This document shows, piece by piece, positions 1-5,091 of a DNA stretch of 6,939 nt. The position numbers were made by a program, and so were the translations under genes. Below the pieces are notes generated by a model. The model had not been told where the DNA came from, searched no databases, and saw only the letters and a program-made list of their open reading frames with translations. This stretch comes from Akkermansia muciniphila (GTDB taxonomy: Bacteria > Pseudomonadota > Gammaproteobacteria > Burkholderiales > Burkholderiaceae_C), in contig CALPVM020000127.1 of NCBI GenBank assembly GCA_943327015.2, positions 1 to 6,939 on the forward strand, read 5' to 3'. The stretch's first letter is position 1, and each line of letters begins with the position of its first letter.

Positions 1-222
1 ATCGACACACAAACCGGCGTCATCCGCAATAGCGGGCAGGCCGGTATGCTGGGCGGCGTTACGTGCTTTGGCAAGTGCGTTTTCAATGAATGTACAGTGC
101 GGTTCGGCAGCCTCAGGTACGTTCATGTCGCCTTGACGCACCAAAGTGCAACCCAAGGGTGCAAACATGGCTTGCAGCTCGGCTAGTTTGCCAGCGTTAT
201 TGGATGCCAAAACAATTTTCAT
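1..222 (-). CDS. rdgB: RdgB/HAM1-family non-canonical purine NTP pyrophosphatase, N-terminal part
   Basis: Hydrolyses dITP, XTP and ITP to the monophosphate plus pyrophosphate in the cytosol, keeping deaminated purines out of DNA and RNA. Only the first 74 residues are in the window and the frame is open to the left edge. The visible part begins MKIVLASNNAGKLAEL, the family's nucleotide-binding opening (Ser7, Asn8, Asn9, Lys12). It continues with the FIENALAKA block at residues 45-53 (the usual F-x-E-N-A-x-x-K-A) and ADDAGLCVD at 66-74, which matches the family ADDSGL motif with Ala in place of the commoner Ser. The start is ATG at 222-220, with an AAGGTG ribosome binding site five bases upstream. 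It is the last visible gene of the leftward operon, nine bases after the rph stop. Pairing of rdgB with rph is common in bacteria. The family is certain from the motifs; completeness of the gene cannot be judged. Confidence 0.95.
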   Translation of the reverse strand, partial: MKIVLASNNAGKLAELQAMFAPLGCTLVRQGDMNVPEAAEPHCTFIENALAKARNAAQHTGLPAIADDAGLCVD

Positions 223-227
223 GCGCA

Positions 228-233
228 CACCTT
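228..233 (-). promoter_or_regulatory. Ribosome binding site of rdgB, overlapping the rph stop codon
   Basis: On the minus strand the sequence TAAGGTG (234-228) contains both the rph stop codon TAA and an AAGGTG Shine-Dalgarno element, five bases before the rdgB ATG. A ribosome terminating on rph therefore sits on the initiation site of rdgB, so the two genes are probably translationally coupled. The overlap is seen directly; coupling is inferred. Confidence 0.75.
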
Positions 234-960
234 AGCTGGACAAAGCCTCTTGCTGCAGTTGCATCAAGGTAGTTATGCCCTGCTCTGCCAAGGTAAGGAG
301 GCTATCCATCTCTGCACGACTAAAAGCTACGCCTTCGGCAGTACCCTGCACTTCTACAAAATGTCCGGCGCCGGTCATGACCACATTCATGTCGGTGTCG
401 CACGCTGAATCCTCGGTGTACTCTAAATCGAGCAAGGGTGTGCCCTGCACAATGCCCACCGAAATGGCAGCAACGGCAGACACAATGGGTGATTCGGTGA
501 TTTTGCCGCTAGCAAGCAAACCATTGACAGCATCTTGCGCTGCTACAAATGCGCCCGTAATGGCGGCAGTACGTGTACCACCATCGGCTTGCAGCACGTC
601 GCAGTCAAGCTGGATGGTGCGTTCGCCCAAGCGCTTGAGGTCAAACACGGCACGCAGGGAGCGACCTATCAGGCGCTGAATTTCCTGTGTGCGTCCGCTT
701 TGCTTGCCTTTGGCGGCTTCGCGGTCGCTGCGGGTATGGGTGGCGCGGGGCAGCATGCCGTATTCTGCGGTAACCCAGCCTTCGCCGCTGCCGCGTTTAT
801 GCGGTGGCACTTTTTCTTCCACCGAGGCGGTGCATAGCACTTTGGTATTGCCAAATTCAATCAGCACCGAGCCTTCGGCATGGATGGTGTAGCCACGGGT
901 GATGCGCACCGGGCGCAACTGGTCAGCGGCGCGTGCGCCACTGCGGGTAAATGCGGTCAT
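232..960 (-). CDS. rph: Ribonuclease PH
   Basis: Phosphorolytic 3'-to-5' exoribonuclease that trims tRNA precursors, using phosphate and releasing nucleoside diphosphates; members form a hexameric ring of the PNPase/exosome fold. The 242-residue product has the family's usual length and order of blocks: EFGNTKVLCTA (35-45), GWVTAEYGMLPRATHTR (61-77), RTQEIQRLIGRSLRAV (90-105), LDCDVLQADGGTRTAAITGA (118-137, with the GGTR loop expected to bind phosphate), and EDSACDTDMNVVMTG (183-197), whose Asp184 and Asp190 lie where the catalytic metal-binding aspartates are expected. The C-terminus is intact, unlike the frameshifted rph of E. coli K-12. The ATG at 960-958 has AAGGAA seven bases upstream. 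It is third in the operon, 25 bases after the phosphatase and nine before rdgB. Several long antisense frames cross it but look like coding shadows. Confidence 0.98.
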   Translation of the reverse strand: MTAFTRSGARAADQLRPVRITRGYTIHAEGSVLIEFGNTKVLCTASVEEKVPPHKRGSGEGWVTAEYGMLPRATHTRSDREAAKGKQSGRTQEIQRLIGRSLRAVFDLKRLGERTIQLDCDVLQADGGTRTAAITGAFVAAQDAVNGLLASGKITESPIVSAVAAISVGIVQGTPLLDLEYTEDSACDTDMNVVMTGAGHFVEVQGTAEGVAFSRAEMDSLLTLAEQGITTLMQLQQEALSS

Positions 961-973
961 GGAACAATTCCTT
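961..973 (-). promoter_or_regulatory. Ribosome binding site of rph with a small hairpin
   Basis: On the minus strand AAGGAA (973-968) is a good Shine-Dalgarno element seven bases before the rph ATG. Its GGAA can pair with TTCC (964-961) directly before the start codon, giving a four-base stem with a three-base loop. The stem is too weak to claim regulation, but it would partly mask the site. Confidence 0.55.
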
Positions 974-985
974 AAAAAATTTTAC

Positions 986-1768
986 TCAGGCCAGTGATGT
1001 GAGTGGCACACCGGAATAAGTGGTGTCAAAACCATTGGGTGTTTCCCACTCCATGGCAAGCAGGGTGACGTTGTCGCTACTGGCACCGGCATTAAGCAAG
1101 GCACGCTCTGCTAGTGTGGGTACCGATTGCGATACATCGAAATGCCCTAATTGGTATACGATGTCTTCGTCTTCGAGGCTGCCCCACAAACCATCGGAAC
1201 ACAAAAGAATTTTGTCGCCCTGCTTCAATACTACCGTGTCTGATATGTCAAATTGTGGACGTACCGGAGAGCCCAAGCAGGTATAGAGCACGTTGCGATT
1301 GTAGGCATTGGCGGTTTCAGATTGGTACTCGCCGCGCTCGCGCTGTTCCACATAGGAGTGGTCTCGGGTACGGGTAAGCATTTCGGCATTCCGCACAAAG
1401 TAGAGCCGTGAATCGCCACAATGTATCCAAGTTGCTGCGCCTTCTTGCACCACTGCCGCCACTACGGTTGTGCGTGGTGTATCCGGCAAGCCCTTTTCTG
1501 CTGCGTATAGGATAATTTTACGATGCGCGGCCATAATGGCTGCCTCAAAAAAAGCCGGTACGTCTTCGAGCACAGGCTTGGCTTTTTTGTGAAAAGATGC
1601 TGCTATGGCTTGCAGTGCGACTTGTGCGGCCATTTCGCCTTCGGGGTGACCACCCATGCCATCTGCCAACAAAAAAAGCGCAGAATCCGTGGTGTAACAG
1701 TACCCCATGCGGTCTTCGTTGATCTCGCGGCCACCTTGGTGGGTGGCTTCAAATACAGAAAATTTCAT
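986..1768 (-). CDS. PP2C-family Ser/Thr protein phosphatase (PrpC/Stp type)
   Basis: Metal-dependent protein phosphatase expected to remove phosphate from Ser/Thr residues, most simply those placed by the kinase encoded just upstream. The 260-residue protein is a bare catalytic domain, without signal peptide or membrane segment, so it should be cytosolic. PP2C motifs appear in order: NEDR (17-20), LADGMGGH (34-41, Asp36 a metal ligand), PRTTVV (98-103), CGDSRLY (117-123), RDHSYV (135-140), CSDGLWG (190-196, Asp192 a metal ligand) and SSDNVTLL (230-237, Asp232 a metal ligand). All expected metal ligands are present, so it looks active. About 20 residues follow the last motif with no recognisable domain. 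Its ATG overlaps the kinase TGA as ATGA (1768-1765), and no clear Shine-Dalgarno element precedes it, so it probably depends on translation of the kinase. Confidence 0.95.
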   Translation of the reverse strand: MKFSVFEATHQGGREINEDRMGYCYTTDSALFLLADGMGGHPEGEMAAQVALQAIAASFHKKAKPVLEDVPAFFEAAIMAAHRKIILYAAEKGLPDTPRTTVVAAVVQEGAATWIHCGDSRLYFVRNAEMLTRTRDHSYVEQRERGEYQSETANAYNRNVLYTCLGSPVRPQFDISDTVVLKQGDKILLCSDGLWGSLEDEDIVYQLGHFDVSQSVPTLAERALLNAGASSDNVTLLAMEWETPNGFDTTYSGVPLTSLA

Positions 1769-2772
1769 TTCGGTTTGGCGGCAAAAGCCGCTACCGTGTT
1801 GACTGTCTTTTTAGCATCTGCCATGATGGATCCAAACTGCAGCTTCACTTTATCAGACACCGTTGGGCGGGTGTAGCGTCGCTCGCCTTCGCGGCTCAGC
1901 TCTTTTTGCAATGCAAACACCGACTGCGGGCGCGCCAGCGGGTCGAGCGCCATGCACCACTCTACGATTTCTATCATGTTGTCAGAGTAAATTCCGCGCA
2001 GACGCGCCATGGATGAGGTTAAACGATCTAATTCTTGGCGCTGCGGCGCGTCACTTGGGGGGTAACCAATCATGCAGGCGTAAATGCAGGCACCAATCGC
2101 GTATATGTCGGTCCACGGACCCATGGGTACATCGCGTTTGTACATTTCGGGTGCAGCAAAACCAGGCGTATACATGGGGCGAATAAAGTTACCTTCTTTA
2201 CTCAGCACCTCGCGCGCGGCACCAAAGTCAATAAGAACAGATCGGTTGTCGTCGGTAATAAATATATTGGCCGGCTTGATGTCCAGGTGCAGCATTTTGT
2301 GCTGGTGCACAATACGCAGGCCGCGCAGAATTTCGTCAAACAATGAGCGAATAGTGGACTCGCGGAACACTTTGTTTTTATTAACGTCACGCGCAGTAAC
2401 GATAAAGTCTTGCAGAGCAGCGCCGTCCAGGTAATTCATGACCATGTAAACGGTTTCGTTTTCACGGAAAAAATTGAGCACACTTACTACTGAGGGGTGT
2501 GAAATTTGCGCCAGTGAGCGCCCTTCTTCAAAAAAGCTTTTCAAACCCAAACGGTAGAGTGATGTTTTATCGGGCAACATCTGCGGCGCTAACTCACCTG
2601 CGGCACGTGTGGCTAAAGATGAGGGCAAATACTCTTTAATGGCAACTTGTTGTCCGGCTGAGTCGTGCGCCTGATAAACCAAACCAAAGCCACCCGCTGC
2701 AACTTTGCGAATGATGCGGTATCCACCAATAAAGGTGTCTGGAGCTAATGGTGCTGGCTTGGCCTTGGACAT
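1765..2772 (-). CDS. Soluble Hanks-type Ser/Thr protein kinase with an HLD catalytic loop
   Basis: Transfers phosphate from ATP to Ser/Thr on unknown targets. The 335-residue protein is one kinase domain (about 18-295) plus a basic, Ala-rich tail; it has no membrane helix, PASTA or other sensor domain, so it should be cytosolic, unlike PknB-type kinases. Visible motifs are the glycine loop AAGGFG (25-30), VAIK with Lys46, a probable helix C Glu83, HLDIKPANI (162-170) with catalytic Asp164, Lys166 and Asn169, DFG (182-184), APE (207-209), Asp222 in TDIYAIG, and Arg281 in DPLARP. All catalytic residues are present, but the Arg of HRD is Leu163, making it a non-RD kinase. The ATG at 2772-2770 has no obvious Shine-Dalgarno element. 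An in-frame ATG nine bases upstream is followed at once by TAA and cannot be the start. First gene of the operon; overlaps the phosphatase by four bases. Confidence 0.96.
   Translation of the reverse strand: MSKAKPAPLAPDTFIGGYRIIRKVAAGGFGLVYQAHDSAGQQVAIKEYLPSSLATRAAGELAPQMLPDKTSLYRLGLKSFFEEGRSLAQISHPSVVSVLNFFRENETVYMVMNYLDGAALQDFIVTARDVNKNKVFRESTIRSLFDEILRGLRIVHQHKMLHLDIKPANIFITDDNRSVLIDFGAAREVLSKEGNFIRPMYTPGFAAPEMYKRDVPMGPWTDIYAIGACIYACMIGYPPSDAPQRQELDRLTSSMARLRGIYSDNMIEIVEWCMALDPLARPQSVFALQKELSREGERRYTRPTVSDKVKLQFGSIMADAKKTVNTVAAFAAKPK
1778..1791 (-). promoter_or_regulatory. GC hairpin at the kinase/phosphatase junction
   Basis: On the mRNA strand GCGGC-TTTT-GCCGC forms a perfect five-base G/C stem with a four-base loop. 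It lies inside the last kinase codons (Ala-Ala-Phe-Ala-Ala), nine bases before the phosphatase ATG. It could affect re-initiation at the overlapping start. It could equally be a by-product of Ala codons, and no T-tract follows, so it is not a terminator. Confidence 0.4.
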
Positions 2773-2850
2773 AAATTACATACTAATCTGGTGTCTAACA
2801 ATGGGTTTCGGGTTATTCTCTGCGCTTGATCAACCCTAAGAGAATTATCC
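2773..2850. promoter_or_regulatory. Divergent intergenic region between kinase operon and yicC, with nested dyad
   Basis: These 78 bases must hold the start signals for both directions unless transcription enters from elsewhere. An imperfect 12-base inverted repeat, GGGTTATTCTCT (2810-2821) and AGAGAATTATCC (2839-2850), pairs at 10 of 12 positions. Near its centre lies a perfect eight-base palindrome TTGATCAA (2826-2833). The right arm ends directly before the yicC ATG and includes its weak AAGAG ribosome binding element (2838-2842). I could not identify a convincing -35/-10 pair for either direction. Confidence 0.5.
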
Positions 2851-3765
2851 ATGCCAGTTTACAGCATGACCGGCTATGCCATTGCACAAAATAGCAAAGC
2901 CACCACAACACAAGACAATGAAGTAAAGGCCACCCCCCTGCAATTGGGCATGGAGATTCGTTCGGTTAACAGCCGTTTTTTGGATTTAAGCTTCAAACTA
3001 GCGGATGATCTGCGTAGCTGTGAACCTGCGCTGCGCGAATTGCTCACCAGCCGCTTGAAGCGTGGCAAGGTGGAAGTGCGCGCCGCAGTAGAAAACACCC
3101 AGAGTAGCAGTGTTACAGACCCCACCCCCCGATTATTACAGCGGCTTAATTCGGTGCAAGATCAGGTGAAAGCCTGGCTACCCAATGCCACTCCGCTAAG
3201 TGTGGCGGATATATTGCGTCTGGCCGGCACCGAGCAAGCACCCTCGCGCGATTGGTCAGCAGAGTTGATGGAACTGGCTCAAAAAGTAGTTAGCGATTTG
3301 CTGGATGCCCGATCTCGTGAGGGCGAGCGCTTGTCTGCCATGCTGCTGGAGAGAATTGGACAAATACGGGCTTTGGCTGCAAAAGCCACGCCCTTGGTAC
3401 CCCAATTGGTAGAGCAACAGCGACAGCGCTTTATGGAACGCTGGCGCGATGCCATGGCTCTGACGGATGGCAGCACATTGCCCGAGATGGCTCAAGACCG
3501 CGCCCTGACAGAAGCCACGGCTTTTGCCATTCGTATTGACGTTGCGGAAGAAATTACCCGTCTGGCCTCGCATCTGGATGAGTTAGAGCGCTTGATTGTG
3601 AAAGGCGGTGAAATTGGTAAACGGTTGGACTTTTTGATTCAAGAACTGCACCGCGAAGCCAACACGATGGGTTCTAAATCGGCAGCGTTAGAGTTGACGC
3701 GGATCTCAGTGGATATGAAGGTGCTGATTGAGCAAATGCGCGAACAGGTGCAGAATATTGAGTGA
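2851..3765 (+). CDS. yicC: YicC-family endoribonuclease
   Basis: Member of the YicC family; the E. coli protein has been described as a metal-dependent endoribonuclease linked to decay of the small RNA RyhB. The protein has 304 residues, against 287 recalled for E. coli. The N-terminal YicC domain shows SMTGYA (5-10), MEIRSVNSRFLDLSFKL (34-50) and LKRGKVEV (69-76). The middle has RSREGERL (154-161). The C-terminal DUF1732 part has RIDVAEEITRLASHL (228-242), GKRLDFLIQELHREANTMGSKS split across 256-277, and ends VLIEQMREQVQNIE as in E. coli. About 11 extra residues sit between SMTGYA and RSVN. The ATG at 2851 follows a weak AAGAG element at eight bases. It is divergent from the kinase operon. 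In related genomes gmk often follows yicC; here a transporter follows instead. Confidence 0.96.
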   Translation: MPVYSMTGYAIAQNSKATTTQDNEVKATPLQLGMEIRSVNSRFLDLSFKLADDLRSCEPALRELLTSRLKRGKVEVRAAVENTQSSSVTDPTPRLLQRLNSVQDQVKAWLPNATPLSVADILRLAGTEQAPSRDWSAELMELAQKVVSDLLDARSREGERLSAMLLERIGQIRALAAKATPLVPQLVEQQRQRFMERWRDAMALTDGSTLPEMAQDRALTEATAFAIRIDVAEEITRLASHLDELERLIVKGGEIGKRLDFLIQELHREANTMGSKSAALELTRISVDMKVLIEQMREQVQNIE

Positions 3766-3787
3766 TGTTGTTCGCATCGGTGCGCTT

Positions 3788-3816
3788 TTGGCACTATCTT
3801 CATGCATTTGCGTAAT
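3788..3816 (+). promoter_or_regulatory. Candidate sigma-70 promoter of the MFS gene
   Basis: TTGGCA (3788-3793, five of six to TTGACA), a 17-base spacer, and CGTAAT (3811-3816, four of six to TATAAT). Transcription would start near 3823, leaving only about 14 leader bases before the ATG at 3837. That fits the absence of a Shine-Dalgarno element there. It is the only promoter-like pair I found in the 71-base gap; the match is moderate. Confidence 0.35.
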
Positions 3817-3819
3817 GCA
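3803..3819. repeat. Inverted repeat overlapping the candidate MFS promoter
   Basis: TGCATT (3803-3808) and AATGCA (3814-3819) form a perfect six-base inverted repeat around a five-base centre. It covers the end of the promoter spacer and the whole -10 element, the place where a repressor dyad often lies. No regulator gene is next to it, and a dyad of this size can arise by chance. Confidence 0.4.
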
Positions 3820-3836
3820 ATGCCTTAGATGTATTT

Positions 3837-5087
3837 ATGACTCACCCTCCTAAGCTACCTAAAAGTTACCTCGCCTTGGGCGTTGTGGTGGCTGCTTACG
3901 CGTTGTCATTTTTTCATCGCTTTGCGCCCGCGGCTATTTCACAAGATTTGGCCCAAGCTTTTCAAACCTCGGCAGCGTCATTGGGCGTTTTGGCGGCCAC
4001 CTATTTTTATGTTTATACGCTATTGCAAGTGCCTACGGGTGTGTTGGTAGACACACTCGGACCGCGGCGTGTTTTGCTGTTTGGTGGTGTGGTGGCTGGC
4101 GTGGGCAGTGTGATGTTCGGGCTGGCGCAAAGTCTGGATATGGCATTGGTGGGGCGCACCATCGTGGGGCTGGGCGTGTCGTTTACTTTTATAGCCATGC
4201 TCAAAATCATTGCCATGTCGTTTGAAGAGCATCGTTTTGCCACATTGGTGGGCTTGTCCATGCTCATTGGCAACATGGGCTCCATATTGGCGGGAGCACC
4301 ACTGACATACTTGGCTGAGCATACGGGTTGGCGTGGTGTGTTTGTGGCAGTCGGGGTTGTGTCGTTGCTGTTGGGCGTTGCCTGCTGGGTGTGGGTGCGT
4401 GACCCGGCAAAAACATACGTTAGCTACGCAGCCGTTAAGGCCAGCCTGTTGTCGGTGGTAAAAAACCGGCATACCTGGCCGGCAACACTGGTCAATGCGG
4501 GTGTGTCTGGCAGTTTCTTTGCATTTGGTGGACTCTGGGCTGCACCCTTTTTAATGGTGGTGCACGGGATGGAACGGTCTACCGCATCAGCGCATCTGTC
4601 TGTTTACTTTACGGGCTTTGCTGCGGGGTGCCTGCTGATTGGCAGCATTTCTGACTATTTGAGCAAAAGAAAACCTGTCGCTATTGTGGCATCGCACTTG
4701 TATTGCGCTATTTGGTTGTTTTGGCTAACTGGCACACAGTTACCGCTGATCGGAACCTACGTTGTTATTGGTGTGATGGGGATTTGTGCTGCCGCCTTTA
4801 TTTTGACTTGGGCCTGCGCCAAAGAAGTGAACCCGCCAGAACTTTCTGGCATGTCTACGGCGGTCACCAATATGGGAGGCTTTAGTGCAGCGGCAGTACT
4901 TCAACCGCTGGTGGGTTATGTGATTGACCGACACTGGAATGGCACCATGGCCGATGGCGTGCGAGTTTACAGCCCAGAAGACATGCGCTTAGGCTTACTG
5001 TTGCTGGCAGGAACTGCCATCGTTGGTGCTGTTAGCACTTGGTACCTTAAAGAAACGGGGTGTCGAAATATTTGGAAAGGGAATTGA
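3837..5087 (+). CDS. MFS transporter, 12 transmembrane segments, substrate unknown
   Basis: Secondary transporter of the major facilitator superfamily in the inner membrane. The 416 residues give about 12 hydrophobic helices, near 11-26, 47-68, 78-98, 103-127, 134-157, 165-187, 218-240, 254-274, 279-300, 304-327, 338-363 and 383-403, with a hydrophilic central loop about 188-217. The MFS signature between helices 2 and 3 is GVLVDTLGPRR (68-78), and a degenerate copy GSISDYLSKRK (269-279) follows helix 8. Helix 1 runs into FFHRFAPAAISQDL (25-38), a feature I associate with a group of uncharacterised MFS carriers. Nothing visible identifies the substrate or the direction of transport. The ATG at 3837 lacks a clear Shine-Dalgarno element. 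A three-codon frame ATG-TAT-TTA-TGA (3829-3840) overlaps the start and might feed re-initiation. It ends four bases from the convergent helicase gene, with no terminator visible. Confidence 0.93.
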   Translation: MTHPPKLPKSYLALGVVVAAYALSFFHRFAPAAISQDLAQAFQTSAASLGVLAATYFYVYTLLQVPTGVLVDTLGPRRVLLFGGVVAGVGSVMFGLAQSLDMALVGRTIVGLGVSFTFIAMLKIIAMSFEEHRFATLVGLSMLIGNMGSILAGAPLTYLAEHTGWRGVFVAVGVVSLLLGVACWVWVRDPAKTYVSYAAVKASLLSVVKNRHTWPATLVNAGVSGSFFAFGGLWAAPFLMVVHGMERSTASAHLSVYFTGFAAGCLLIGSISDYLSKRKPVAIVASHLYCAIWLFWLTGTQLPLIGTYVVIGVMGICAAAFILTWACAKEVNPPELSGMSTAVTNMGGFSAAAVLQPLVGYVIDRHWNGTMADGVRVYSPEDMRLGLLLLAGTAIVGAVSTWYLKETGCRNIWKGN

Positions 5088-5091
5088 TGTG

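Noticed and set aside
275..892. Several rightward open frames of 67 to 134 codons lying antisense to rph.
   Set aside because: They are rich in Ala, Arg, Pro and Ser as expected for the complement of a coding frame, match no family I recognise, and overlap a certain rph gene.
2776..2781. ATG-TAA start-stop pair in frame just before the kinase start on the minus strand.
   Set aside because: Noted as a possible minimal upstream frame, but without a Shine-Dalgarno element or conservation data it is most simply chance.
3773..3789. Possible Rho-independent terminator after yicC: CGCA-TCGG-TGCG followed by CTTTT.
   Set aside because: The stem is only four base pairs and the T-tract only four bases, too weak to call.
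4013..4472. Leftward open frames of 90 and 150 codons antisense to the MFS gene.
   Set aside because: The translation is rich in His, Gln, Cys and Pro with no domain, which fits a shadow of the hydrophobic MFS frame.
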